NCBI GenBank assembly: GCA_947364395.1
Contig: CANASS010000002.1
Span: 1 to 64,000, forward strand
Direction of reading: 5' to 3'
Source of the DNA: an uncultured bacterium
GTDB taxonomy: Bacteria > Bacillota > Clostridia > Oscillospirales > Oscillospiraceae
Length of the DNA stretch: 64,000 nucleotides
Under the pieces are notes generated by a model. That model searched no databases. It saw nothing but the letters and a program-made list of their open reading frames with translations, and had not been told where the DNA came from. The translations under genes were made by a program, and so were the position numbers. Positions 16,293 through 24,873 of this stretch are shown piece by piece (within the stretch, counting starts at the first letter, position 1; the number at the start of each line of letters is the position of its first letter).

Positions 16293-17036
16293 ATGGAGCT
16301 GCCCCACCCCCTGTCCCACGCCTACCTCATCACCGGGGGGAGCGGAGACAGCCGCGCCGCCCTGGCGGACCGCCTGACCGCGGCCTACCTGTGCGAGGGC
16401 CCAAACCCGCCCTGCGGCCAGTGCCGGGCCTGCCGGAAGGTGGGCGGCGGCGCTCATCCCGACGTGTACCGGGCCGCCCCCGCCCCGGACAAGCGGGAGA
16501 TCACTGTGGACCAGATCCGGGCCCTGCGGGCGGACGCCTACGTGCGCCCCAACGAGGGAAGGCGGAAGGTGTACCTCATCAACCCGGCGGACGCCATGAA
16601 CCCCGCCGCCCAGAACGCCCTGCTGAAGGTGCTGGAAGAGGGGCCCGCCTACGCCGCGTTCCTGCTCCTGGCGGGCCAGCCGGGTCTGCTGCTGGACACG
16701 GTGCGCTCCCGGTGCGAGCCCCTGTCCCTCCCCCGGGCGGAGGCCCCCCCTGACCCGGAGCTGCTGGAGCGGGCGGCTTCCCTGGCCCGGCTCCTGCTCA
16801 CCGGGGACGAGCTTACAGCGGCCAGGGCCCTGGTGGAGGTGGAGCTGGACAAGCCCAAGCCGGACCAGCTGGCCGCCCTGCTGGCGGAGGTGGAAAACCA
16901 GGTCTCCCGTCAGCTGGCCCGGTATCCCCAGCGGGGCGTGAAGGTGCTCCAGGCCCTGAAAACCTGCCGGGACAACGGGGTGTACAACCCCGGCGCGGGG
17001 CACACGCTGGCCCTGCTGATTACCCATATTTTTTAA
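16293..17036 (+). CDS. holB: DNA polymerase III delta' subunit
   Basis: Clamp-loader subunit of about 247 residues. It has a zinc module (CGQCRACRK with an earlier Cys), the sensor-like stretch KVYLINPADAMNPAAQNALL, and VRSRCEPL, the SRC motif of clamp loaders. The P-loop is degenerate (TGGSGDSRAAL, no lysine), as expected for delta', which does not hydrolyse ATP. The ATG at 16293 is chosen because AGGGAGGAG is eight bases upstream; the overlapping GTG at 16284 is too close to it. It precedes ricT, a common Firmicutes pairing, but a repeat element now separates them. Confidence 0.9.
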   Translation: MELPHPLSHAYLITGGSGDSRAALADRLTAAYLCEGPNPPCGQCRACRKVGGGAHPDVYRAAPAPDKREITVDQIRALRADAYVRPNEGRRKVYLINPADAMNPAAQNALLKVLEEGPAYAAFLLLAGQPGLLLDTVRSRCEPLSLPRAEAPPDPELLERAASLARLLLTGDELTAARALVEVELDKPKPDQLAALLAEVENQVSRQLARYPQRGVKVLQALKTCRDNGVYNPGAGHTLALLITHIF

Positions 17037-17281
17037 GGGCCTTCCTTTTTTCTTTGAAAAGAAAAAAGGAAGCGAAAAAAGAAACTTTTCATTTATCGCT
17101 TTCCTTTTTAGTATGGCAAAAGAACGCGCCAGCCACAAAAAATTATAAATATATATTATATATTTGAAATGCGGTTGGTTACCGTGCGCACTCTTTAAAA
17201 ATATCGTATCTTGTCGTCAGCGATCTAAAAGTCTTTCTTTTTGCTTCTTTTTCTTTCTTCAGAAAGAAAAAGAAGGCCCTT
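17035..17281. repeat. Paired-arm palindromic element, copy A
   Basis: Left arm 17035-17090 begins AAGGGCCTTCCTTTTTTCTT. The right arm 17226-17281 is its inverted copy ending AAGGCCCTT. Each arm is itself a hairpin (CTTCCTTTTTTCTTT pairing with AAGAAAAAAGGAAG). The 135-base spacer is AT-rich and holds no gene. The element starts on the holB stop codon and ends 30 bases before the ricT start. Confidence 0.8.
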
Positions 17282-17311
17282 ACCAACTTATACTTTATGG
17301 AGGACACCCCC

Positions 17312-18517
17312 ATGACAGAGATCGTCAGCGTTCGGTTCCGGCCGGGCGGCAAGCAATACTATTTCGACCCTGCGGGCCTGGAGCTGGCCGAGGGCCAGAA
17401 CGTCATCGTGGAGACGGGCAAGGGGCTGGAATACGGAACCTGTGTGCGCCGCAACACCATGGTGGAGGACGAGTCGGTGGTCCAGCCCCTGCGCCCGGTG
17501 GTGCGGCTGGCCACGGAGAAGGACGAGAAGCAGGTCCGGGAGAACCGGGGCAAGGAGAAAGAGGCCCTGCGCACCTGCCAGAAGCTGGTGGAGCGCCACG
17601 GCCTGGACATGAAGCTGGTCCAGGTGGAGTACAGCTTCGACGGCAGCAAGATTCTGTTTTTCTTCACCTCCGACGGCCGGGTGGACTTCCGGGCGCTGGT
17701 GAAGGATCTGGCGGGCATCTTCCGGGCCCGGATCGAGCTGCGGCAGATCGGCGTGCGGGACGAAGCCCGTATGCTGGGCGGCTTCGGCATCTGCGGCAAG
17801 CCCTTCTGCTGCGCCCAGTTCCTGGACGAGTTCCAGCCCGTGTCCATCAAGATGGCCAAGACCCAGAACCTGTCCCTGAACCCTACGAAAATTTCCGGCA
17901 CCTGCGGACGGCTGATGTGCTGCCTCAAGTACGAGCAGGGGGCCTATGAGGACGCGGTGAAGCGCTGTCCCAAGCAGGAGTCCTTTGTGGAGTGTCCCGA
18001 CGGGGTGGGCACCGTGTCCGCCGTCAACCTGCTGAAGGAGCAGGTGAAGGTACGCCTGGAGGACTCCACCGAGCAGCCCAAGAGCTACCTGGCCGACGAG
18101 ATCCGGGTGGTCCGCCCCGGCAAGGGGCGGCGGCCCGAGGGCTATGAGCCTCCCTCCAGGGAGGAGCTGGAAACGCTGCGCACCCAGGAGGGGGAGCAGG
18201 TTCGCACCGGGCGGAGGCCGGAGGGCCCCTCCGACCTGAACCAGGTGCTGGAACGCTACCTGGGGGAGAACGCCCAGCAGAAGCGGCCCGAGGGCCAGCG
18301 TCAGGGCGGACGGCGCGGCGGCCGGAATAACAATAACGGCCAGGGCCGGTCCAAGGACCAGCCCCGCCAGCAGCAGGGCCAGCCCAGGCCCGCCCCCCAG
18401 AGGGAGGCTCAGCCTGCAGAGCCCAAGGCAGGGCAGGGGCAGAACCACAAGAAGCGCTACCGCCCCCACCACCGGCGCAAGTCCGGCGGGGGGCAGGGCC
18501 AGCCGCCCCAGGGATGA
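17312..18517 (+). CDS. ricT: RicT/YaaT (PSP1-family) iron-sulfur regulatory protein with a long basic tail
   Basis: PSP1-domain protein. In Bacillus, YaaT (RicT) forms an iron-sulfur complex with RicA and RicF that promotes mRNA maturation by RNase Y and affects sporulation and biofilm phosphorelay signalling. The cysteine pattern is present: GGFGICGKPFCCAQFL and GTCGRLMCCLKYE. The start at 17312 fits GGAGG with a seven-base gap. At 401 residues it is longer than the usual 270-290. Residues after about 280 form a low-complexity basic tail rich in Q, G, R, P and N (for example QGGRRGGRNNNNGQGRSKD), which suggests RNA binding. Its stop overlaps the next gene. Confidence 0.88.
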   Translation: MTEIVSVRFRPGGKQYYFDPAGLELAEGQNVIVETGKGLEYGTCVRRNTMVEDESVVQPLRPVVRLATEKDEKQVRENRGKEKEALRTCQKLVERHGLDMKLVQVEYSFDGSKILFFFTSDGRVDFRALVKDLAGIFRARIELRQIGVRDEARMLGGFGICGKPFCCAQFLDEFQPVSIKMAKTQNLSLNPTKISGTCGRLMCCLKYEQGAYEDAVKRCPKQESFVECPDGVGTVSAVNLLKEQVKVRLEDSTEQPKSYLADEIRVVRPGKGRRPEGYEPPSREELETLRTQEGEQVRTGRRPEGPSDLNQVLERYLGENAQQKRPEGQRQGGRRGGRNNNNGQGRSKDQPRQQQGQPRPAPQREAQPAEPKAGQGQNHKKRYRPHHRRKSGGGQGQPPQG

Positions 18518-19131
18518 TCCGCCGAAAAACCGCCCTCACCCTGTTTCTGGCCCTGGCGCTGGCGCTGAGCCTCACCGGCTGCGCCCCCAGCGGCCCGGAT
18601 ATGCCCATGGAGATCCAGATTGACGGAAGCGCCATCGTCCTGGGCCGGACCACCATGTCCGACCTGACCGGGCTGGGCTGGAGGGCAAAGATCACCGGCG
18701 CCCAGCGTGAGATCCGCGCCAAGGCCAAGTTTGTGGCTTTCCACTACCGATTGGAGCGCACCGACGGCTCAGGCGTTCAGTTTTGGGCCTCGGTCTACGT
18801 CCCCTTTCAGGGGAAGTCCAGCGGCGGCAGCGCGGACATCACCCAGGAGCAGGCCGCCGCAGGGACCGAAGGAGTCCTGTACCGGGTGGAGGTGCGCAGG
18901 GAGGCCGTCCAGGACTGCGACATTTTCTACAACGGGGTGAGCTTCCAGGAGCTGACCACCGCCCACGCCCAGAGGTGGGGCGGGGTGCGGGAGGAGGGGC
19001 GGTCCCCCGCCGCCTACAGCCTGGAGGCCGCCCAGGGCTGTCTGGAATTTCAGCCGTCTGACACGGACGGCGGGCTGGACGGGCTTGCCATCGTCATGAG
19101 TGACAGCGCCTTCCAGGAGCTGCAGGAATAG
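18514..19131 (+). CDS. Predicted lipoprotein of unknown function
   Basis: A 205-residue protein with a type II signal peptide: basic MIRRK, a hydrophobic core and the lipobox LTGC at residues 20-23. The mature part begins APSGPDMPMEIQIDGSAIVL and has no motif I recognise. It is alternately charged and beta-rich and contains one further Cys pair region (AVQDCDIFYN, AAQGCLEFQ). The ATG overlaps the ricT stop (ATGA), so it is co-translated, although a functional link is not evident. A terminator follows. Confidence 0.75.
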   Translation: MIRRKTALTLFLALALALSLTGCAPSGPDMPMEIQIDGSAIVLGRTTMSDLTGLGWRAKITGAQREIRAKAKFVAFHYRLERTDGSGVQFWASVYVPFQGKSSGGSADITQEQAAAGTEGVLYRVEVRREAVQDCDIFYNGVSFQELTTAHAQRWGGVREEGRSPAAYSLEAAQGCLEFQPSDTDGGLDGLAIVMSDSAFQELQE

Positions 19132-19140
19132 ACAAACAGA

Positions 19141-19170
19141 AGCCCCGCCGCAGGAGCGGCGGGGCTGTTT
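19141..19170. terminator. Bidirectional terminator between convergent genes
   Basis: AGCCCCGCCGC (19141-19151) pairs perfectly with GCGGCGGGGCT (19156-19166) and is followed by GTTTTC. It separates the lipoprotein gene from the convergent HD-domain gene. Confidence 0.85.
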
Positions 19171-19752
19171 TCATTTGCCTTCCAGGAAATAGGAGGCCTC
19201 CATGTCGGCGGTGGCCAGGGCGAAGGCCAGGGGGTACTGCATCAGGGCCTGCCCCACCATCCGGTTGTCCTCCGTGCCGGAGAAACCCATATGCCAGCGG
19301 ATGGCCATGGCCTCCTCCCGTGTCAGCCGCATGAAGCCGGAGATGATGTACACGCTCTTCTCCCCGTGGCCGTAGGGCAGCTTATCCTCAAAGTAGAAGG
19401 TGGGCACCTTCTCCCATTTGCCGGTGGCGTCGTCCTTCACGTTGCGGGTGCCCGCCTTATAGCACCCGATCTTGCACAGGTCGTGGAGCAGGGCGGCGAT
19501 GGCCGCCGACTCCATGGGGTAGTCCAGGCCGTACACCTCCTTCACCCGCTCCCGGGCCAGGTACGCTTCCAGGCAGCGGAACACGTTGACGCTGTGGTCG
19601 CACAGCCCTCCGGCGTAGGACCCGTGATAGCGGGCGGAGGCGGGGGCGGTGAAAAAGTCGCTCTTGTTCTCAAGGTAGTCCAGCAGCTCCTCCGACCCCT
19701 CCCGGTGGATGTGCTCCTGATAGATTTGGATGAATTCCTCTTTTCCCGGCAT
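19171..19752 (-). CDS. HD-domain phosphohydrolase
   Basis: A 193-residue HD-superfamily protein. Metal-binding positions are visible in order: His in CDHSVNVFRC, the HD pair in ALLHDLCKIG, then His in PYGHGEKS and RWHMGFSG. These families hydrolyse phosphate esters of nucleotides or cyclic dinucleotides, but this subgroup has no known substrate and occurs in both chromosomes and phages. It is a single gene, convergent with the lipoprotein gene. A possible minus-strand promoter has a -10 TATAAT at 19788..19783 and a weak -35 near 19811..19806. Confidence 0.8.
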   Translation of the reverse strand: MPGKEEFIQIYQEHIHREGSEELLDYLENKSDFFTAPASARYHGSYAGGLCDHSVNVFRCLEAYLARERVKEVYGLDYPMESAAIAALLHDLCKIGCYKAGTRNVKDDATGKWEKVPTFYFEDKLPYGHGEKSVYIISGFMRLTREEAMAIRWHMGFSGTEDNRMVGQALMQYPLAFALATADMEASYFLEGK

Positions 19753-19828
19753 AGACAGGCCCTCCCAAACATTGTTTTTCCCATTATATCACAGTTTCCG
19801 TCCCCTGAAAAGGCCGTTTTCCCAAAGG

Positions 19829-19857
19829 TTGTAATCTGCGGAGAAATCCGCTATAAT
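19829..19857 (+). promoter_or_regulatory. Promoter for miaA-hfq
   Basis: TTGTAA (19829-19834), a 17-base spacer and TATAAT (19852-19857), about 90 bases before the miaA start. Confidence 0.75.
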
Positions 19858-19945
19858 ACTGTCTGCCGGACAAATTCAAATCAGGAATGGGAGCGGGGCC
19901 GTGAAACCGAATATTCCGGCCGCCCCAGGCCCGCCTGGAGGCTGT

Positions 19946-20890
19946 ATGAAACCTGACATTTTAGTGATCTGCGGCCCCACGGCCTCGGGCAAGACCGCCC
20001 TGGCTGTGGAACTGGCCCTGCGGCTGGGGGGGGAGGTGGTGTCCGCCGACTCCATGCAGGTCTACCGCCGGATGGACATCGGCACCGCCAAGCCCACCCC
20101 GTCGGAGATGCGGGGCGTTCCCCACCACATGCTGGATGTGGCGGACCCGGAGGAAGCCTACTCCGTAGCCCGGTACGTGGCGGAGGCGGTCCCCGTAGTG
20201 GACGGCATCCTGGCCCGGGGAAAGCTGCCCATTGTGGCGGGCGGGACCGGGCTCTACATCGACAACCTGACCGCCGGACGGCAGTTCGCCCCCTTCGAGG
20301 CGGAAAGCGGCCTGCGGGAGCGCCTCCAGGGCCGAGTGAAGGAAGAGGGCCTGCCCGCCCTGCGGGAGGAGCTGGAGCGGGTTGACCCGGAGGCCGCCGC
20401 CCGCATCCACCCCAACGATGAAAAGCGCACCCTCCGGGCCTTGGAGGTGTACCTGTCCACCGGGAAAACCATCACCCAGCACGACCGGGAGAGCCGGGCG
20501 GTCCCAAACCGCTATACCCCCCTGACCATCGCCCTGAACTTCAAGGAGCGCCCCTGGCTGTGGGAGCGCATCGACCGCCGGGTGGACCAGATGATGGCCC
20601 AGGGACTGGAGGAGGAGGTCCGGGCCCTGCTGGCGGCGGGCGTGTCCCGGAGCTGCACCGCCATGCAGGCCATCGGCTACAAGGAGATGGCCGCCGCCAT
20701 TCTGGAAGGCCGCCCGGCGGCCCAGGGGGCGGAGGAAGTCATGCTGCGCTCCCGGCAGTACGCTAAGCGGCAGCTCACCTGGTTCCGCCGCAACAGACAA
20801 GCCTATTGGCTGAACTGGGAAAAAATTCCTGATCTTTCCTCCGCCGTGGATTTTTCGACAGAACTTGTCAGAGAGGTTGGATTACAATAA
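19946..20890 (+). CDS. miaA: tRNA dimethylallyltransferase
   Basis: Transfers a dimethylallyl group from DMAPP to A37 of tRNAs, the step before MiaB. The 314-residue protein has the P-loop GPTASGKT at residues 10-17, the DSMQVYRRMDIGTAKP signature, VAGGTGLYIDNL, and a C-terminal region YAKRQLTWFRRN that contacts tRNA. The start at 19946 fits GGAGG with a five-base gap; an upstream GTG frame (19901) adds a P/G-rich leader that is unlikely. It is followed by hfq, a linkage conserved across bacteria, here with a GC-rich repeat in the gap. Confidence 0.95.
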   Translation: MKPDILVICGPTASGKTALAVELALRLGGEVVSADSMQVYRRMDIGTAKPTPSEMRGVPHHMLDVADPEEAYSVARYVAEAVPVVDGILARGKLPIVAGGTGLYIDNLTAGRQFAPFEAESGLRERLQGRVKEEGLPALREELERVDPEAAARIHPNDEKRTLRALEVYLSTGKTITQHDRESRAVPNRYTPLTIALNFKERPWLWERIDRRVDQMMAQGLEEEVRALLAAGVSRSCTAMQAIGYKEMAAAILEGRPAAQGAEEVMLRSRQYAKRQLTWFRRNRQAYWLNWEKIPDLSSAVDFSTELVREVGLQ

Positions 20891-20895
20891 ATACA

Positions 20896-21028
20896 CAGAA
20901 GCGCAGAGAAACGGACCGTGAGGGAGCTTGGAGCGGAGGTGAAAGCCCAGGGCCCGCAGAGCGGGGCCGGGTTTTGCCCGAGTCGAAGCGAAAGCGACCG
21001 AACGTCCCGGCCGTTTCGGAGCGTGACA
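20896..21028 (+). repeat. GC-rich leader repeat before hfq (copy 1)
   Basis: The miaA-hfq gap contains GAGCTTGGAGC, then CCCGCAGAGCGGGGCC, then GAAGCGAAAGCGACCGAACG and CCCGGCC. The same ordered blocks occur in the rplU leader (reverse strand, 31425-31565), and partial forms follow hfq and lie upstream of noc. It could fold into GC hairpins in the hfq mRNA leader. Confidence 0.55.
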
Positions 21029-21053
21029 ATTAAAAAAAGAGGAGTGTATTTAC

Positions 21054-21299
21054 ATGAGTCTCACATCCACCGTCTCTGTCACCAAACAGCCCAACGTTCA
21101 GGACGCCTTTTTGTCCGCCGCCCGCCGTCTGGCCTCCCGGGTCACCGTGTTCCTCATGAACGGCTACCAGCTTCGGGGGGTCATCACCGCCTTTGACCCC
21201 TACGTGGTGGTGGTGGTGTCCGACGGCAGGCAGCAGGTGATCTACAAGCACGCCATCTCCACCATCGCCCCGGAGCACCCGGTGGAACTGGAAGCGTGA
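21054..21299 (+). CDS. hfq: RNA chaperone Hfq
   Basis: Sm-like hexameric RNA-binding protein of 81 residues that helps small RNAs pair with mRNAs. The Sm1 region (VTVFLMNGYQLRGVITAFD) and the Sm2 hallmark (VIYKHAISTIAP, matching the YKHA motif) are intact. The N-terminus is slightly longer than in short Hfq proteins. GAGGAGTG precedes the start by a normal gap. Position after miaA supports the call. Confidence 0.96.
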   Translation: MSLTSTVSVTKQPNVQDAFLSAARRLASRVTVFLMNGYQLRGVITAFDPYVVVVVSDGRQQVIYKHAISTIAPEHPVELEA

Positions 21300-21420
21300 G
21301 GACAGCCGCCCAGGGGAGCCTGGAGCGCGGCCCAGGCAGGACCCGGTTCCGCTCTGCGGGCCCTGCCTGCGCCGGAGCGAAATCGGTCCGGCCCTGCGGC
21401 CAGTCCCAGCGTGAGACAGG
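21300..21420 (+). repeat. GC-rich repeat after hfq (copy 2, diverged)
   Basis: Contains GGGGAGCCTGGAGCGCGG, then CTCTGCGGGCCC, then GCCGGAGCGAAATCGGTCC. These parallel the blocks of the copy before hfq. The segment fills the 177-base gap to the next gene and could form strong GC hairpins. The relation to copy 1 is by eye and imperfect. Confidence 0.4.
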
Positions 21421-21476
21421 TTTACGCCATATTGCATTGCAGAGAGAAAGCAGAGAGAAAAAGGATTGATTCAATT

Positions 21477-22736
21477 GTGAAAGAGAGCACCGTTTCCACC
21501 AAAGTGATGATCGCCATTTTGTGTCTGGGCGTGTCGGTCTACCTGACCGTCTACCTGGTCCAGGGCTGGAAAGAGGATGTGGTCACCACCTACGCCTATA
21601 TCTATTCCCTGGACGTGGGCCAGGAGGCCCAGGGCATCCTGGTGCGGGAGGAGATCCCCCTCGCCGGCGGGGGGGGCTACGTGGACCAGATCCTGCCCGA
21701 GGGGGCCAAGGCCGCCGCCCGGGACCCGGTGGCCCTGGTGTACTCGGACCCCTCCGCCCTCACCACCCGGCAGTCCATCCGCTCCCTGGAGGCAGAGATT
21801 GAGCAGCTTCAATACGCCTACAACGACCGGACCCAGAACACCGACGCCGCCCGGCTGGACGCCCAGGTCATCAGCTCCATTGTGGCCCTGCGCTCCCTGG
21901 CCGCCAAGGGGGACCTGACCGGGCTGGACGATTCCACCCTGAACCTGCGCTCCATGGTGTTCAAGCGGGATTACACCTACGCCGACGCCGGGGCCGCAGG
22001 CCAGCTGGCCCAGCTCATCTCGGACAAGCAGGCCCAGCTGGCGGAGATGAACCGCTCCCTGAACCAGGTGTCCACCACCGTGTACGCCCCTGTCTCCGGC
22101 ACCTATTCCGCCGGGGTGGACGGCTGGGAAGGGGTGGTCACCCCCGCCATGCTGGACTCCCTCACCGCGGACGGCCTGGAAGCCCTGCTGGCGGAGAAGC
22201 ACAGCCCCGACCCCAGCGCCGTGGGCAAGCTGGTCACCGGCTCCTCCTGGTATTACGCCGCCCTGCTGGAGGGCACCGACACCGGCCTGCAAAAGGGGAG
22301 AAGCTACACCCTCAGTTTCACCGGGGACTACTACGGCCAGGTGCGGATGACCCTGGAGCGGGTGTCCCTGGAGGGCCAGCGCACGCTGGCCATTTTCTCC
22401 TGCCGGTCCAACCTGGCGGACACCGCCATGCTCCGCATACAGACCGTAGACGTGGTCGCCCGGACCCTGGAGGGCATCCGGGTCCCCCGGAAGGCCCTGC
22501 GGGTGTCCACCGAGGATGTGAAAGGGGAGGACGGGAGCGTCAGCCAGGTGAACCGCTACTACGTGTACACCGTGGTCAGCTCCCAGGCGGAGCAGCAGGA
22601 GGTGGAGGTGCTGTACTCCTCCGACACCTACTATCTGGTGCGCCCGGTGGACCAGACCTCCGCCGGACGGCTGCGGGCGGGGGACGAGATCATTTTGAAC
22701 TCCTCCGGCGTCTACGACGGGAAAGTGGTGCGATAA
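21477..22736 (+). CDS. HlyD-like membrane-anchored protein of the division cluster
   Basis: About 419 residues, starting at GTG 21477 (MKESTVSTKVMIAI) behind AAAAGGA. An earlier in-frame ATG at 21411 lies in repeat DNA. One N-terminal membrane helix (about 8-28) is followed by an extracytoplasmic region with a lipoyl/HlyD-like beta domain (YAPVSGTYSAGVDGWE), a coiled-coil stretch (SIRSLEAEIEQLQYAYNDR) and a C-terminal beta region. This resembles the HlyD-family periplasmic adaptor proteins often encoded beside yggS-sepF in Clostridia. No transporter gene is adjacent, so an export role is unproven; a wall or division role is suggested by position. Confidence 0.7.
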   Translation: MKESTVSTKVMIAILCLGVSVYLTVYLVQGWKEDVVTTYAYIYSLDVGQEAQGILVREEIPLAGGGGYVDQILPEGAKAAARDPVALVYSDPSALTTRQSIRSLEAEIEQLQYAYNDRTQNTDAARLDAQVISSIVALRSLAAKGDLTGLDDSTLNLRSMVFKRDYTYADAGAAGQLAQLISDKQAQLAEMNRSLNQVSTTVYAPVSGTYSAGVDGWEGVVTPAMLDSLTADGLEALLAEKHSPDPSAVGKLVTGSSWYYAALLEGTDTGLQKGRSYTLSFTGDYYGQVRMTLERVSLEGQRTLAIFSCRSNLADTAMLRIQTVDVVARTLEGIRVPRKALRVSTEDVKGEDGSVSQVNRYYVYTVVSSQAEQQEVEVLYSSDTYYLVRPVDQTSAGRLRAGDEIILNSSGVYDGKVVR

Positions 22737-22765
22737 GCCTCCTTTTGCCCAAAGACCTGGACCTG

Positions 22766-22832
22766 TAGGGCACACCGTTTCACCCTGCGGCGCCCGCTTC
22801 CAAGGCGGCGGGCCGGGGTCGTCCCGCCCTAC
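22766..22832. repeat. Short palindromic repeat GTAGGGC...GCCCTAC (copy 1)
   Basis: GTAGGGC at 22766 and GCCCTAC ending 22832 bracket a GC-rich core that includes GGGGTCGTCCCGCCCTAC. A sister copy lies between gyrB and gyrA (45306-45384). It fills the gap before yggS. Confidence 0.6.
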
Positions 22833-22860
22833 GATGATTATTGCGACAGGAGGTTTCCCT

Positions 22861-23574
22861 ATGGATTTACGGGAGAACATCGCCAAGGTGCGGGCGGACC
22901 TGGAAGCCGCCGCCCGGGCGGCGGGGCGGGACCCCTCTGAGATCACCCTGCTGGCCGCCACCAAGACCCAGAGCTCGGAGACCATCCGGGCCGCCATCGC
23001 CGCCGGGATCACCGCCTGCGGTGAAAACCGGGTGCAGGAGCTCACCGCCCATCTGGCGGACAACGCCTATGAGGGGGCGGAGGTCCACTTCATCGGCCAT
23101 CTTCAGACCAACAAGGTGAAATACGTGGTGGGCAGGGTGGCGCTGATCCACTCCATCTCCTCGGAAAAGCTGCTCCGGGCGGTGGCCGCCCAGGCGGACA
23201 AGCTGGGCGCAGTCCAGGACATCCTGTTGGAAATCAACCTGGCGGGGGAGGCGTCCAAGTCCGGCTTCTCCCCCCAGGAGGCCCTGCCCGCCGCCCGGCT
23301 GGCGGCGGAATTGACCGGCGTGAGGCTCAGGGGACTGATGTGTATCCCCCCCGCCGCGTCCTGCTCAGGCGGAAATCTTCCATATTTTCAAAAATTGTGC
23401 CGGTTGGCTGTTGACATAACGCGGGAAATGTTAGATAATGTTATAGATATGGACGTGCTTTCCATGGGCATGAGCGGCGATTGGCCCGACGCCGTCGCCG
23501 CTGGTTCCACCTGTATTCGTGTGGGCTCCGCGCTGTTCGGGCCCCGCCCGCCTGTGTCAAACCGGAAGGACTGA
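22861..23574 (+). CDS. yggS: PLP homeostasis protein, YggS/YlmE family
   Basis: PLP-binding protein with an alanine-racemase-like barrel and no known catalytic activity. Family members keep vitamin B6 and some amino-acid pools in balance. The 237-residue product has the PLP lysine at residue 35 (LLAATKTQ), GENRVQE, HFIGHLQTNK and the phosphate-binding SMGMSGDWPDAV. The start at 22861 fits AGGAGG with a seven-base gap. It is second in the conserved yggS-sepF-divIVA order. Confidence 0.93.
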   Translation: MDLRENIAKVRADLEAAARAAGRDPSEITLLAATKTQSSETIRAAIAAGITACGENRVQELTAHLADNAYEGAEVHFIGHLQTNKVKYVVGRVALIHSISSEKLLRAVAAQADKLGAVQDILLEINLAGEASKSGFSPQEALPAARLAAELTGVRLRGLMCIPPAASCSGGNLPYFQKLCRLAVDITREMLDNVIDMDVLSMGMSGDWPDAVAAGSTCIRVGSALFGPRPPVSNRKD

Positions 23575-23619
23575 CCCCTGGTCTCTTCCTTGATTTACCA
23601 TGAAAGGGAGACTGCCAAT

Positions 23620-24087
23620 ATGAGTTTATTCGATGAGCTGAAGCGTCTGGCCCGCCCCTACGAGGACGAGGAGGAGGACGAATACGAGGAGGACTTCACC
23701 CCCATGAGCAACCTCCGGGAGGTTCCCCGGGACCGGGACAGAGAGCGCGACAGGGAACGTGACCGGGAGCCCGACCGCCGCAGCAACAAGGTGGTGAACA
23801 TCCACACCACCACCCAGCTCCAGGTGGTGCTGGTCAGCCCCACCCGGTTTGAGAACGCCAGCGAGATCGCCGACCACCTGCGGGACAAGCGCACGGTAGT
23901 GCTCAACCTGGAGCAGACCGACAAGAATATCGCCCGCCGCCTCATTGATTTCCTGTCCGGCGTGGCCTACGCCAATGAGGGCACCATCAAGAAGGTAGCC
24001 CTGTCCACCTACATCATCACCCCCTACAATGTGGAAATTTTGGGCGACCTCATTGATGAGCTGGAAAATAACGGCCTGTATTTCTAA
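23620..24087 (+). CDS. sepF: Cell division protein SepF
   Basis: Membrane-associated FtsZ anchor and ring-bundling protein. The 155-residue product has an amphipathic N-terminus (MSLFDELKRLAR), an acidic and then Arg/Asp-repeat linker (a DRDRERDRERDREPDRR run near residue 40), and a C-terminal SepF core (VVLVSPTRFENASEIADHL, RRLIDFLSGVAYANEGTIKK). The start at 23620 is supported by AAAGGGAG; a longer frame lacks a site. The long charged repeat linker is unusual in its regularity. It lies between yggS and divIVA. Confidence 0.95.
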   Translation: MSLFDELKRLARPYEDEEEDEYEEDFTPMSNLREVPRDRDRERDRERDREPDRRSNKVVNIHTTTQLQVVLVSPTRFENASEIADHLRDKRTVVLNLEQTDKNIARRLIDFLSGVAYANEGTIKKVALSTYIITPYNVEILGDLIDELENNGLYF

Positions 24088-24108
24088 CGCGGGGAGGAAC
24101 TTGACGCT

Positions 24109-24855
24109 ATGATGACTCCACAAGAGGTGGCCAGCCACTCCTTCGCCAAGGCCACCCTGGGCGGCTACAATCTGGCCATGGTGGACGAGTTTTTGGACGC
24201 GGTCACCGAGGACTATACTGCCCTTTACAATGAAAATACCATTTTGAAGAACAAGCTGAAGGTGCTCTCCGACACGGTGGAGGAGTACCGCGCCACCGAA
24301 GCCACCATGCGCAAGACCCTGCTGGCCGCCCAGAAGATGGCCGACGATCTGGTGGAGGACGCCAAGAAGAAGCAGGCCGCTCTGGTCAGCGAGGCGGAGC
24401 ACGGCGTACAGGCCCGGCTGGATCAGCTGAAAAGTCAGGTATCCGCCGAGGAGTACCGGCTGAAAAAGGCCCAGGAGTCCACCGCCGCTTATGTCCGCAA
24501 GCTGGCCCAGGCCCACGACGACGAGATGCTGTTCCTGTCCAGCCTGGGGGAGCTGGTGCCGCCGGAGGCGGCGGCCGCCGTGGAAAACGATCCCTCCGCC
24601 GAGATCAAGGCCGCCCTGGACGCCCAGGCCCTCCAGGAGGAGCAGGAGCGCCAGCAGGCCGCCACCCGCCGGGTGGTGGCGGTGGGTCCAGACGATGACG
24701 TGCCCCCCATGCCGGAGGGCATGCTTCCCATGGGCGAGGCCCAGGAAGAGGGGGAGGGGCGGCCCCTCACCCCCCAGGAGGAATTTGAGCTGGACCCGGA
24801 CGCCACCCGCCGGTACACCGATTTGCAGTTCGGCAAGGATTATCAGATTCAATAG
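24109..24855 (+). CDS. divIVA: DivIVA-domain protein
   Basis: Coiled-coil protein of 248 residues that in Firmicutes marks negatively curved membrane at poles and septa. The N-terminal lipid-binding domain is clear (MTPQEVASHSFAKATLGGYN, then VDEFLDAV), followed by a long coiled coil (about 45-140) and an acidic, proline-containing tail. Two adjacent ATG codons (24109 and 24112) could start it. The gene follows sepF by 21 bases. Confidence 0.92.
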   Translation: MMTPQEVASHSFAKATLGGYNLAMVDEFLDAVTEDYTALYNENTILKNKLKVLSDTVEEYRATEATMRKTLLAAQKMADDLVEDAKKKQAALVSEAEHGVQARLDQLKSQVSAEEYRLKKAQESTAAYVRKLAQAHDDEMLFLSSLGELVPPEAAAAVENDPSAEIKAALDAQALQEEQERQQAATRRVVAVGPDDDVPPMPEGMLPMGEAQEEGEGRPLTPQEEFELDPDATRRYTDLQFGKDYQIQ

Positions 24856-24873
24856 CGAAAGGAGGTCGCGGGG

